Shown piece by piece: positions 1 to 8,309 of a DNA stretch of 64,000 bases. Origin of the DNA: Ga0077527 sp038144955 (GTDB lineage: Bacteria; Pseudomonadota; Gammaproteobacteria; Burkholderiales; SG8-41). The DNA lies in the NCBI GenBank assembly GCA_038144955.1, contig JAYQOT010000004.1, positions 8,330 to 72,329 on the forward strand. The letters run 5' to 3'. The number at the start of each line of letters is the position of its first letter. Position 1 is the stretch's first letter. The translations under genes were made by a program, and so were the position numbers. A model generated the notes under the pieces. That model worked only from the letters and a program-made list of their open reading frames with translations. It was not told the origin of the DNA and did not search any database.

Positions 1-1
1 G

Positions 2-853
2 ACCCTGTTCCTGATTGCGCGCAACCTGACTGACATGCAGGTCGAGGCATCCATTGACGAGGCGGAAATCGGACGCGTTGCCGTTGGTCAGGAAGCGACG
101 TTTACCGTGGATTCTTTCCCCGGGCGCACTTTCAGCGGCAAGATCATGCAGGTGCGCAAGGCGGCGCAGGTGGTGCAGAACGTAGTGACCTATATCGCTG
201 TAATTTCCGCACCGAATCCTGATCAGGCTTTGCTCCCGGGCATGAGCGCCAATGTGCGCATCATCACGGCCAAACGGGATAACGTTGTCAAGGTGCCCAA
301 TGCGGCACTGCGCTTCAGGCCGGCCGGAATGGCAGCACCAAAGCCGGCTGCCAAGCCTGCAGCGAAAGGCGGCACTGAATCTGCCAAAGGCGGTGGCGGA
401 GGTCAGGCGACACGTGAAAGGCTGACCAAGGAGCTGGGCTTGAGTGAGGAACAGCAGACCCGGCTTGAGGCCATACAGCGTGAAACACGTGAAAAAATTG
501 CCGGAATCTCAGCAGAGGATCCGGCGGTCCGTAAACGCGAAATTGCCCGCTTGCGCGCAGAGTCCCGGGCCCAGATCGCCGGCATGCTGGATGAGGGCCA
601 AAAGGAAAAATACGAGACCATGGTTGCGGCTCAGCAGGGGATTACCGCCCGCCGCGGCACCGTGTGGATGACAGACCCGGAGGGGAAACCGAAGGCGGTC
701 AACGTTCGTCTTGGTATCAGTGATGGCTCCCATACCGAATTGATCGGAGAGGAAGTCAAGATCGGAGATGAGGTTATCGTTGGCTCGGGAGGTGGTTCAG
801 CTTCGCGCGCAGCATCCAATCGGAGCGGGAGCGGGCCGCGCTTCGGATTTTGA
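2..853 (+). CDS. MacA-like efflux periplasmic adaptor subunit (5' partial)
   Basis: This is the C-terminal part of a HlyD/MacA-family membrane fusion protein, the periplasmic link between an inner-membrane MacB-type ABC exporter and an outer-membrane channel. The frame is open from the window edge, so the N-terminus lies upstream. The first 90 residues are the beta-barrel region typical of MacA, with a conserved LLPGMSANV stretch. After an Ala/Lys/Gly-rich linker comes a charged helical segment of about 75 residues (roughly residues 140-215), then a final beta domain ending in a Gly/Ser-rich tail. The helical insert carries two motifs that resemble LTXXQ repeats of Spy/CpxP proteins. The two MacB-like genes follow directly, which supports the assignment. 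Confidence 0.85.
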   Translation, partial: TLFLIARNLTDMQVEASIDEAEIGRVAVGQEATFTVDSFPGRTFSGKIMQVRKAAQVVQNVVTYIAVISAPNPDQALLPGMSANVRIITAKRDNVVKVPNAALRFRPAGMAAPKPAAKPAAKGGTESAKGGGGGQATRERLTKELGLSEEQQTRLEAIQRETREKIAGISAEDPAVRKREIARLRAESRAQIAGMLDEGQKEKYETMVAAQQGITARRGTVWMTDPEGKPKAVNVRLGISDGSHTELIGEEVKIGDEVIVGSGGGSASRAASNRSGSGPRFGF

Positions 854-901
854 AAAACTGCCAACTCCAACGTCAAATCGCATGATTTCCTGAGAGCAAA
901 G

Positions 902-1660
902 ATGACTCAGCCATTGATCATCACTCAGGACATCACCAAATCTTATGAAATGGGCGGTTTGTCGGTGCAGGCGTTGCGCGGGGTATCGCTGCAAATCCAA
1001 TCCGGCGAATTTGTCGCCGTAATGGGGCCCTCCGGCTCCGGCAAGTCGACTTTCATGAATCTGCTGGGTTGTCTGGACGTGCCCAGTACCGGCGACTATG
1101 TGCTGGCTGGCGACCGCATATCCGGCCAGCATCGCGACAAGCTTGCGGCGATCCGCAACCGCCGCATCGGATTTGTATTCCAGAACTTCAATTTATTGCC
1201 GCGTACTTCAGCGCTGGAAAATGTCGCTCTGCCATTGCTCTATTGCGGGGTGCCGGCGGAGGAACGACAGCGCCGGGCTGCGGAGCGCCTTGCCGAAGTT
1301 GGACTGGCTGATCGTGTCCACCATCATCCGGCTCAACTTTCCGGCGGTCAGCAGCAGCGCGTGGCCATCGCGCGCGCCCTGGTGAACGACCCGGTGCTGA
1401 TTCTCGCGGATGAGCCTACAGGTGCCCTCGACACCCAGACCAGCTGTGAAGTCATGGCGATGCTGCAGCAATTGAACGCGCGGGGCATGACGGTGGTGGT
1501 GGTAACGCATGAACGGGACATCGCCGAATTCGCAAAGCGCATGGTGTTGTTCCGGGACGGAAGAGTGGTCGAGGATCACAGGGTCGAGCAGCCCAAGGAT
1601 GCGGCGCTACTTGCTGAACAGTTCAGGGCTGGCCAACCGCAAACGGAAAGGACGGCATGA
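902..1660 (+). CDS. MacB-type ABC transporter ATP-binding protein
   Basis: This is the ATPase of a MacAB/LolCDE-type exporter, which powers mechanotransmission across the periplasm rather than classical transport. The Walker A motif GPSGSGKST is at residues 42-50, the ABC signature LSGGQ at 146-150, and Walker B with ADEP follows near 164-172. A switch histidine (VVTHE) is present. At 252 aa it is a stand-alone ATPase, whereas E. coli MacB fuses ATPase and permease. The stop overlaps the start of the permease gene by four bases (ATGA), so the two are translationally coupled. The substrate cannot be read from the sequence. Confidence 0.93.
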   Translation: MTQPLIITQDITKSYEMGGLSVQALRGVSLQIQSGEFVAVMGPSGSGKSTFMNLLGCLDVPSTGDYVLAGDRISGQHRDKLAAIRNRRIGFVFQNFNLLPRTSALENVALPLLYCGVPAEERQRRAAERLAEVGLADRVHHHPAQLSGGQQQRVAIARALVNDPVLILADEPTGALDTQTSCEVMAMLQQLNARGMTVVVVTHERDIAEFAKRMVLFRDGRVVEDHRVEQPKDAALLAEQFRAGQPQTERTA

Positions 1661-2889
1661 ATATCATTGCCAGCATCCGTATCGCCTTGCGTGCATTGCG
1701 CATAAACAAGCTGCGCAGTGCGTTGACCATGCTCGGCATCATCATTGGCGTGGCGGCGGTCATAACCATGATCGCAGTGGGTTCGGGTGCGCAAAACCGG
1801 ATTGAGGAGCAAATCAAGGGGTTGGGCACCAACCTGATCATTCTGCTTCCGGGATCTACAACCAGTGGTGGCGCGCGCATGGGTGCCGGATCGCGCAACA
1901 CGCTGACTGAAGAGGACGCTTACGCCATCCAGCGCGACATTCCCGCGGTGCAGGCGGCGGCACCGGCATTACGCGGCGGCGGACAGGTGGTGGCAGGTAC
2001 CAACAACTGGTCCACCATCATTTACGGAATTACCAATGAATATTTTGAGGCCCGTAACTGGCAAGTGGCGAGCGGGAAGATGTTTGATCCTGCTGACTTC
2101 ACCGGTTCCGCAAAAGTGGTGCTGCTCGGCGATACGGTAGTGCGCAGCCTTTTCGGTGACGCTGATCCGGTAGGCCAGGTCGTACGTATCCGCAAGGTGC
2201 CGATGGTGGTTATCGGAACGCTTGAAAAAAAGGGCCAGAGCATGATGGGACAGGATCAGGACGACGTAATCCTGATGCCGATTTCAACTGCTCGAAACCG
2301 CGTGCTGGGGCGTGGTAGCGGCAAGTTGCGCACGGTGGGTTCGATTTCGATCAAAGTCCGTGATGGGGAGAGTATGGCGGAAGCCGAGATCCAAATCCGG
2401 GAATTGCTGCGTCAGCGTCATCGCATCCAGGCTGGCCAGGACGACGATTTCACACTGCGTAATCTGTCGGAGATACTCGCAACGCGGGAGGAATCCAGCC
2501 GCATCATGGGGCTATTGCTTGCCGCTGTCGCGTCGGTGTCGCTGCTGGTTGGCGGCATCGGAATCATGAACATCATGCTGGTTTCGGTAACCGAGCGTAC
2601 CCGCGAGATCGGCCTGCGCATGGCGGTCGGCGCACGCGGTCGCGACATACTCACCCAGTTCCTGGTGGAGGCGATCACGCTGGCGCTGATCGGCGGCTTT
2701 CTTGGCATTGCCATCGGTATCGGCAGTTCCGTGGCGATCGCACAGTTTGCCGGCTGGCCGGTTGAACTGGGAGTTGAACCGGTAGTGCTTGCCGTGGGAT
2801 TCGCTGCAGCCATTGGCGTGTTCTTTGGTTTTTATCCGGCACGAAAGGCATCGCTGCTGCTGCCGATTGAGGCCCTGCGTTACGAATAA
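1657..2889 (+). CDS. MacB/FtsX-family ABC transporter permease
   Basis: This is the inner-membrane permease partner of the preceding ATPase. It has the MacB_PCD plan: an N-terminal transmembrane helix (about residues 19-45), a large periplasmic domain to about residue 280, then three C-terminal helices of the FtsX domain. The hallmark segment GGIGIMNIMLVSVTERTREIG is seen near residues 300-320. Length (410 aa) is usual for split MacB permeases. Together with the adaptor and ATPase it forms a tripartite efflux pump; such systems export macrolides, peptides, siderophores or lipids, and the cargo here is unknown. Confidence 0.93.
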   Translation: MNIIASIRIALRALRINKLRSALTMLGIIIGVAAVITMIAVGSGAQNRIEEQIKGLGTNLIILLPGSTTSGGARMGAGSRNTLTEEDAYAIQRDIPAVQAAAPALRGGGQVVAGTNNWSTIIYGITNEYFEARNWQVASGKMFDPADFTGSAKVVLLGDTVVRSLFGDADPVGQVVRIRKVPMVVIGTLEKKGQSMMGQDQDDVILMPISTARNRVLGRGSGKLRTVGSISIKVRDGESMAEAEIQIRELLRQRHRIQAGQDDDFTLRNLSEILATREESSRIMGLLLAAVASVSLLVGGIGIMNIMLVSVTERTREIGLRMAVGARGRDILTQFLVEAITLALIGGFLGIAIGIGSSVAIAQFAGWPVELGVEPVVLAVGFAAAIGVFFGFYPARKASLLLPIEALRYE

Positions 2890-2908
2890 TTAGCGGCATT
2901 CGCGTAAA

Positions 2909-3736
2909 ATGGTATCGAACATGGATGCCGCACTCGCATTGAAAGCCCTGGTACTGGGCGTCGTCGAAGGGCTTACCGAATTCCTGCCGGTATCCAGCAC
3001 GGGCCATTTGATCATTGTCGGCGACCTGCTCGATTTCAATGACGAAAAGGGCAAGGTATTCGAATTGGTCATCCAGACCGGCGCCATGCTGGCGGTGTGC
3101 TGGGAGTTCAGGGCCCGGTTTTCAGGGGTGCTTCGGGGCCTTGTTAGCGACGCCAAGGCGCAGCATTTCATCCTCAACCTGGTCGCGGCATTCATGCCTG
3201 CCGCGATCATCGGGCTTACGCTGGGCAGTGCGATCAAGGCGCACTTGTTTCATGTGGTGCCGGTGGCCATTGCCCTGATCGTCGGCGGATTCGTCATTCT
3301 CGCTGTGGACAGGCGAGAACGGGAGTCGCGCATCAACGAAGTCGATGCGATGACCTGGCGCGATGCATTAAAGGTCGGAATTGCGCAATCCTTCGCCCTG
3401 ATCCCCGGAGTATCGCGTTCAGGCGCAACCATCATTGGCGGCATGCTGTTCGGGCTGTCGCGCAGGTCGGCAACGGAATTCTCGTTTTTTCTGGCGGTGC
3501 CGACGCTGATGGCGGCGGGTGGCTATGATCTTTACCGCAATCGCACACTGTTCTCGTTCGATGATTTCGGCTTGTTCGCGATCGGCACCGTCAGTGCATT
3601 CATTTCCGCTTTTATCTGCATACGCTGGCTGATGCGCTACGTTGCCACCCACGATTTCAGGATCTTCGCCTGGTACCGGATTATTTTCGGCTTGGTCATA
3701 CTCGTCAGTTCGTATACAGGTTTAATCAACTGGTGA
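2909..3736 (+). CDS. uppP: Undecaprenyl-diphosphatase (BacA/UppP)
   Basis: This integral membrane phosphatase recycles undecaprenyl pyrophosphate to the monophosphate carrier lipid used for peptidoglycan and surface polysaccharides, and confers bacitracin tolerance. The family motifs are visible: EGLTEFLPVSSTGHL near the N-terminus and GVSRSGATI in the second half, within a protein of several hydrophobic helices. The length of 275 aa is normal. A second in-frame ATG at 2921 (MDAALAL) fits the usual family N-terminus equally well, and neither start has a strong ribosome site. Confidence 0.95.
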   Translation: MVSNMDAALALKALVLGVVEGLTEFLPVSSTGHLIIVGDLLDFNDEKGKVFELVIQTGAMLAVCWEFRARFSGVLRGLVSDAKAQHFILNLVAAFMPAAIIGLTLGSAIKAHLFHVVPVAIALIVGGFVILAVDRRERESRINEVDAMTWRDALKVGIAQSFALIPGVSRSGATIIGGMLFGLSRRSATEFSFFLAVPTLMAAGGYDLYRNRTLFSFDDFGLFAIGTVSAFISAFICIRWLMRYVATHDFRIFAWYRIIFGLVILVSSYTGLINW

Positions 3737-3788
3737 TGATTGAACTTTATTGTTTTGTCGCGGTCGCATTATTTGGGGGAAACAAATA

Positions 3789-5360
3789 ATGACGACAAAA
3801 ACACTTTCTGATCCGAAATCCCGGCTGCACATCCGTAATGCCTTACTTGCAGATGTACCGGCGATCTGCGCGCTGAGTGCGCGCGTCTATTCCGAAACCG
3901 GCATGAGGGGCTATTCATCGGGCGCCATTACCGGCCAGATCAATATTTTCCCTGAAGGCCAGTTCGTCGTTCTGGTAAATGACAGGATCGTCGGCTATTG
4001 CGCGACGTTCATTACCCGCGGTGAGATTGCGCTGAAACCGCATTCCTGGGTCGAGATTACCGGCAACGGTTATGCCGCGCGCCACGACCCCTCGGGAGAC
4101 TGGCTGTATGGCATGGAGGTTTTTGTCGATCCGGACTTTCGCGGCTATCACCTCGGGCAGCGGCTCTACAATCAGCGCAAGAAGTTGTGCGAGGAGCGCA
4201 AGCTCAACGGCATCGTATTTATCGGCCGGTTGCCGACTCTGGCTCGCCGCATGAAGAAGTTTGGCAGTGCAGAGAACTATGTGCGCGAAGTGCAAGAGAG
4301 GCGGCAGCGCGATCCGGTGCTGTCATTCCAGCTGCGCAACCGGTTTGAAATCATCGGCGTGATTCCGGACTACATCACCGGCGACCGTGAGTCTCTGGGC
4401 TATGGTGTGCATCTGGTCTGGCGCAATCCCAAGGTGCCGGCAGAGCAAACCGCTGCCAGACCTAAGTATTCGGGCGGCCGACTGGCCGATACTATTCGAG
4501 TGGGTACAGTGCAGTACATGCAGCGGCGAGTGCATTCGTTTGAGGAGTTCATCAAGTTTGTCGAGTATTTCGTCGATGTGGTCGCGACCTATAACGGCGA
4601 CTTTGTTGTATTTCCAGAGATGTTCTCGCTGCAGCTGCTGTCGATCGAAAATCAGGAAATGCCGCCTGCTGATGCAATTGCGGCGTTGACCCGGTATACA
4701 CCACGGTTTCGCGAGTCAATGCGGGAAATGGCTTTGCGCCACAACATCAACATCATTGGAGGATCACATCCAACGCGGATGCCCAACGGCCGGGTCGAAA
4801 ACAATGCCTACATTTTTCTGCGAGACGGTAGTATTTATGAACAGCCGAAGATCCACCCGACGCCGAATGAGGTGGCTTGGTGGAACATCGAAGGTGGAAA
4901 TGCTGTTGCGGCGATTCAGACCGATTGCGGCCCGATTGGCGTGCTGATCTGCTATGACGCGGAGTTTCCCGAATTGGTGCGGCATTTGACCGATCAGGGC
5001 ATAAATATTCTTTTCGTGCCCTTTTGCACCGATGAACGGCAGAGTTATCTGCGAGTCAGATATTGCTGCCACGCCCGGGCGGTGGAAAACCAGCTTTACG
5101 TGGTGATGTCAGGCAATGTCGGCAACCTCCCTAATGTAAGCAACATGGATATCCAATATGCGCAGAGTTGTGTCCTGACACCTTGTGACTTTCCCTTTGC
5201 GCGGGATGGTATAGCCGCTGACACCACGCCCAATGTGGAGACGGTAGCGATTGCCGACCTTCGACCGGATACCCTGATTACAGCTCGCAACAACGGAACT
5301 GTGCGCAACCTTCGTGACCGCCGTCACGATCTTTATGGCGTAGTCTGGCGCGGGAAATAA
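3789..5360 (+). CDS. GNAT acetyltransferase-nitrilase fusion hydrolase
   Basis: This two-domain protein joins an N-terminal GNAT N-acyltransferase (residues about 12-215) to a C-terminal carbon-nitrogen hydrolase (about 235-520). The nitrilase triad is visible as Glu277 (FPEMF), Lys354 (EQPKIH) and Cys388 (LICYD), so the hydrolase should be active. I chose the ATG at 3789 because GGGGGAAA lies just upstream; an earlier in-frame ATG at 3750 lacks such a site. The fused architecture is known in proteobacteria, but the substrate is not known to me. It has no obvious operon partners here. Confidence 0.85.
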   Translation: MTTKTLSDPKSRLHIRNALLADVPAICALSARVYSETGMRGYSSGAITGQINIFPEGQFVVLVNDRIVGYCATFITRGEIALKPHSWVEITGNGYAARHDPSGDWLYGMEVFVDPDFRGYHLGQRLYNQRKKLCEERKLNGIVFIGRLPTLARRMKKFGSAENYVREVQERRQRDPVLSFQLRNRFEIIGVIPDYITGDRESLGYGVHLVWRNPKVPAEQTAARPKYSGGRLADTIRVGTVQYMQRRVHSFEEFIKFVEYFVDVVATYNGDFVVFPEMFSLQLLSIENQEMPPADAIAALTRYTPRFRESMREMALRHNINIIGGSHPTRMPNGRVENNAYIFLRDGSIYEQPKIHPTPNEVAWWNIEGGNAVAAIQTDCGPIGVLICYDAEFPELVRHLTDQGINILFVPFCTDERQSYLRVRYCCHARAVENQLYVVMSGNVGNLPNVSNMDIQYAQSCVLTPCDFPFARDGIAADTTPNVETVAIADLRPDTLITARNNGTVRNLRDRRHDLYGVVWRGK

Positions 5361-5396
5361 CCAGACCACGCCTCAGCTAAATATAGTGTGGCCTGG
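5361..5396. terminator. Candidate hairpin between convergent genes
   Basis: Arms CCAGACCAC (5361-5369) and GTGGCCTGG (5388-5396) can pair over nine positions with one A-C mismatch and an 18-base AT-rich loop. It fills the space between the convergent nitrilase-fusion and rhodanese genes. There is no clean T tract on either side, so function as a terminator is only a guess. Confidence 0.3.
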
Positions 5397-5852
5397 TCAG
5401 CTCTGGATCCAGGGCAAGCCCGAGGTACGCCATCCGCCGACGACATTGCGATGGCCTTGCGGATCGCGATCACCCTCGAAACCTTCGAGCACGTTGTAGC
5501 AGTCGGCGTAGCCGGCCTGTGTTGCCAGCATTGCTGCATTGTGCGAACGACCACCGCTGCGACAAATGAAAAGAACCGGCGCATCGGCCACGACCTTTTC
5601 AGCCAATTGCCGCATGAATTCGGGATTGGGACGATTGCCAGGGTAACTGAGCAGTTCAACTTCCACGGCACCCGGGATGCGACCAACCCAGTCCCATTCT
5701 GCCTGCGTTCGTACGTCGACCAGTTGGGCGCCGGGGGTCGACTGCCAGAACTCGAATGCTTCTTTGGGTAGTAGTGCTCCGCTGTAGGGCAGCCCCATTT
5801 GCCGGGCGCGTTCGCGGGCTTTTTGTTGCGGGCTGTGGTTATCGTTGCTCAT
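5397..5852 (-). CDS. Rhodanese-like domain protein
   Basis: This is a single-domain rhodanese-fold protein of 151 aa, probably cytoplasmic. The active-site loop CRSGGRS contains the predicted catalytic Cys97, and the upstream VDVRTQAEW motif is typical of the family. Such proteins handle persulfide sulfur or act in stress responses; the partner is unknown. The chosen start (MSNDNHSP) begins the conserved region; a longer in-frame version reaching 5945 would run into the glnA control region and is unlikely. Confidence 0.85.
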   Translation of the reverse strand: MSNDNHSPQQKARERARQMGLPYSGALLPKEAFEFWQSTPGAQLVDVRTQAEWDWVGRIPGAVEVELLSYPGNRPNPEFMRQLAEKVVADAPVLFICRSGGRSHNAAMLATQAGYADCYNVLEGFEGDRDPQGHRNVVGGWRTSGLPWIQS

Positions 5853-5910
5853 GGTTTTGCCGTGGATGAAAGGGGAGGCGGATTCTAACTGAGTATCACG
5901 GATGAATTTA

Positions 5911-5927
5911 TGCACTATAATGAGGCG
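5911..5927 (+). promoter_or_regulatory. Weaker NtrC-like site upstream of glnA
   Basis: The sequence TGCACTATAATGAGGCG matches about 10 of the 14 arm positions of the NtrC enhancer consensus (TGCACCA-N3-TGGTGCA). It begins exactly 30 bases before the stronger site, about three helical turns, as expected for cooperative binding. It overlaps a TATAAT at 5915-5920, so it could also repress a sigma-70 promoter. Confidence 0.5.
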
Positions 5928-5940
5928 CTCGAATCCAGTA

Positions 5941-5957
5941 TGCACAACAATGGTGCA
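5941..5957 (+). promoter_or_regulatory. NtrC enhancer site upstream of glnA
   Basis: TGCACAACAATGGTGCA matches the NtrC dyad consensus at 13 of 14 arm positions. Its centre lies about 70 bases upstream of the -24 element of a sigma-54 promoter, the usual enhancer distance for glnA. The ntrBC genes that would act here are encoded a short way downstream. Confidence 0.8.
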
Positions 5958-6017
5958 ACCAGAAGCCCCATGTTGTTTAATTTTTATTTATATTCAATAA
6001 GTTAATCATGCACCGCC

Positions 6018-6034
6018 TTGGTACACATCCTGCT
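6018..6034 (+). promoter_or_regulatory. Sigma-54 promoter (-24/-12) of glnA
   Basis: TTGGTACACATCCTGCT shows the required GG (6020-6021), ten bases, then GC (6032-6033), and is close to the RpoN consensus TGGCAC-N5-TTGC. Transcription would begin near 6045, about 50 bases before the glnA ATG. With the two NtrC sites upstream it forms a complete nitrogen-responsive promoter. Confidence 0.78.
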
Positions 6035-6095
6035 GAGTATCTAGGTGGAGTTACTCAAATCTTTTAATCCATAGCAATCGTTAGGAGAGAGTTAG

Positions 6096-7508
6096 ATGGC
6101 CAGCGCCGCAGAAGTAATGAAAATGCTCAAGGACAACGAAGTCAAATTTGTTGATCTGCGATTTACCGATACCCGAGGCAAGGAACAACATGTGTCCGTG
6201 CCGACCAAAATGTTCGGCGATGACAAGTTCACCGACGGCCATGCGTTTGACGGCTCGTCGATTGCCGGCTGGAAAGGCATTCAGGCCTCCGACATGTTGC
6301 TGATGCCGGATCCCGACAGTGCACGCATGGATCCGTTTACCGACGAGGCGACGCTGAATCTGACCTGTGACGTTGTCGAGCCGACGGATGGAAAAGGCTA
6401 CGACCGTGACCCCCGGTCCATTGCCAAGCGCGGCGAAGCCTATCTGAAATCTACCGGGATTGGCGATACCGCCTACTTCGGTCCGGAACCCGAGTTCTTT
6501 GTGTTCGATTCGGTACAGTGGAAAGTCGACATGTCGGGTGCGTTCTCCAAGATCACCACGACCGAAGCGCCATGGGCCTCGGGTGAGGAAATGGAAGGCG
6601 GCAACATGGGCCATCGCCCCCCGATCAAGGGTGGATACTTTCCGGTGCCGCCGGTGGATTCACTGCAGGACATTCGTTCGGCCATGTGTCTCGCGCTGGA
6701 AGAGCAGGGCGTTGAAGTCGAGGTGCATCACCACGAGGTGGCCGCGCCGGGACAATGCGAAATCGGCACCAAGTTCAACAGTCTGGTCAAGCGCGCTGAC
6801 TGGAATCAGATTCTCAAATACACGGTGCACAACGTTGCGCATTCTTACGGCAAGACGGCGACCTTCATGCCGAAGCCGGTGGTTGGCGACAACGGCTCCG
6901 GCATGCACGTGCACCAATCTCTGTGGAAGGGCGGCCAGAATCTGTTCAGCGGCAACGGTTATGCAGGCCTTTCCGAACTCGCCCTGTTTTACATCGGCGG
7001 TATCATCAAACACGCACGGGCGCTGAACGCGATCACCAATCCTGGAACCAATTCTTACAAGCGTCTGGTGCCGGGCTTCGAGGCGCCGATCAATCTGGCC
7101 TATTCAGCCAAGAACCGCTCGGCCTCAATCCGCATACCGTATGTGTCCAGTCCGAAGGCGCGCCGTATTGAGGTGCGTTTCCCGGATCCGACCGCCAATC
7201 CCTACCTGGCATTTACCGCGATGATGATGGCGGGCATTGACGGCATTCAGAACAAGATCCATCCCGGCGATGCGGTCGACAAGAATCTCTACGATTTGCC
7301 GCCTGAAGAAGCGAAGAAGGTGCCGAATGTGTGTGCCTCGCTGGATCAGGCGCTGGAAACTCTGGACAAGGATCGCGAGTTCCTGACCCGCGGCGGCGTG
7401 TTCTCCAACGACATGATTGATGCCTACATCGCGTTGAAAATGGAAGAAGTCACTTCGTTCCGCATGACTACGCATCCCATCGAGTTCCAGATGTATTACA
7501 GCCTCTGA
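6096..7508 (+). CDS. glnA: Glutamine synthetase type I
   Basis: GlnA joins ammonium to glutamate using ATP and is the main entry point for nitrogen under limitation. The 470-aa length and motifs (EIGTKFN, NGSGMHVHQSL, NPGTNSYKRL) are those of the dodecameric class I-beta enzyme. Tyr399 in NLYDLPPEE is the expected adenylylation site, so activity is probably controlled by GlnE. A strong AGGAG site precedes the ATG. It is followed by a perfect terminator hairpin and then by a DUF4124 gene and ntrBC. Confidence 0.98.
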   Translation: MASAAEVMKMLKDNEVKFVDLRFTDTRGKEQHVSVPTKMFGDDKFTDGHAFDGSSIAGWKGIQASDMLLMPDPDSARMDPFTDEATLNLTCDVVEPTDGKGYDRDPRSIAKRGEAYLKSTGIGDTAYFGPEPEFFVFDSVQWKVDMSGAFSKITTTEAPWASGEEMEGGNMGHRPPIKGGYFPVPPVDSLQDIRSAMCLALEEQGVEVEVHHHEVAAPGQCEIGTKFNSLVKRADWNQILKYTVHNVAHSYGKTATFMPKPVVGDNGSGMHVHQSLWKGGQNLFSGNGYAGLSELALFYIGGIIKHARALNAITNPGTNSYKRLVPGFEAPINLAYSAKNRSASIRIPYVSSPKARRIEVRFPDPTANPYLAFTAMMMAGIDGIQNKIHPGDAVDKNLYDLPPEEAKKVPNVCASLDQALETLDKDREFLTRGGVFSNDMIDAYIALKMEEVTSFRMTTHPIEFQMYYSL

Positions 7509-7522
7509 TTGCATGGGGATCG

Positions 7523-7554
7523 GCAAAAGGGCGGGCAAATGCCCGCCCTTTTGC
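7523..7554 (+). terminator. Rho-independent terminator after glnA
   Basis: A perfect 14-bp inverted repeat (GCAAAAGGGCGGGC and its complement) encloses a four-base loop (AAAT), 14 bases after the glnA stop. The 3' arm contains a TTTT run. It probably ends most glnA transcripts and sets glnA apart from the downstream ntrBC genes. Confidence 0.85.
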
Positions 7555-7708
7555 ATTTCGGGGCCATGATTGGTTGTGGCGGGTTTGCGGATTTATCTTT
7601 ATTGACATAGACTTAGCTCGTATTTTTTCATGTTGCCAGTCAACCAGGCTGTAGCGTTTGCCGTTGAAGGAAAAACCAGCCGATGTGCGGATACCACCGG
7701 GCTTTCTC

Positions 7709-8191
7709 ATGAGGCGCGAGCTGTCACTGTTGATGTTTTTGTCAGGCGTGGCTTTTGCGGCGCAGGCGGAGATTTATCAGTGTATCGACGCCAGCGGCAA
7801 CAAAAGCTTCACCAACAACAAGGTGGAGGCCGCGGCGGCAGGGTGCAAGCTGATGAATCTGCCTCCGGTTTCGAGCATCCCTGCGCCTCCGAAACCCGGG
7901 CCTGGAGCAAGCCAGAAATCTGCAACCCCGGGCGGATTTCCGAAGGTCGATCCCAATACCCAGCAACAGCGCGACGACGCGCGGCGGAAAATCCTCGAGC
8001 AGGAGCTCGCAAGCGAACAGAAGTTGCTCGATCAGGCCAGAAGGGATCTGGCCGAACAGGAAGCCATACGGTTGGGGAGCGAGCGCAATTACCAGCGCGT
8101 TCTCGACCGGTTGGAGCCTTACAAGAAAAAAGTTGCCCTCCACGAAGGCAATATCGCGAATCTGCGCAAGGAACTCTCGCTGCTGCGCTGA
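7709..8191 (+). CDS. DUF4124 domain protein, secreted
   Basis: This 160-aa protein starts with a signal peptide (about residues 1-20, ending near AQA) followed by a DUF4124 domain (YQCIDASGNKSFTN) and a Pro-rich linker. The C-terminal half is a charged coiled coil (residues about 85-160). DUF4124 proteins are periplasmic or exported with no fixed function. I chose the ATG at 7709 because it opens the signal peptide. The gene sits between glnA and ntrBC, a placement common in betaproteobacteria, but a role in nitrogen control is not shown. Confidence 0.8.
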   Translation: MRRELSLLMFLSGVAFAAQAEIYQCIDASGNKSFTNNKVEAAAAGCKLMNLPPVSSIPAPPKPGPGASQKSATPGGFPKVDPNTQQQRDDARRKILEQELASEQKLLDQARRDLAEQEAIRLGSERNYQRVLDRLEPYKKKVALHEGNIANLRKELSLLR

Positions 8192-8269
8192 GTTGCCGTA
8201 TTAAGGGTTATCACCCAGGCGGTTTCGTTGGGACGCGCCCGACCGGGCTATTTTCCATGGGGAAGATGC

Positions 8270-8285
8270 TGGCCCGTATCTTGCT
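8270..8285 (+). promoter_or_regulatory. Candidate sigma-54 promoter of ntrBC
   Basis: TGGCCCGTATCTTGCT matches the RpoN consensus TGGCAC-N5-TTGC at all but one position, with GG at 8271-8272 and GC at 8283-8284, ten bases apart. Transcription would start about 8296, just before the ntrB ATG at 8310. I see no clear NtrC dyad immediately upstream, so its activator would have to bind elsewhere or at a diverged site. Confidence 0.5.
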
Positions 8286-8309
8286 CCATAACTCTCGTCG
8301 CCCGCTGCC

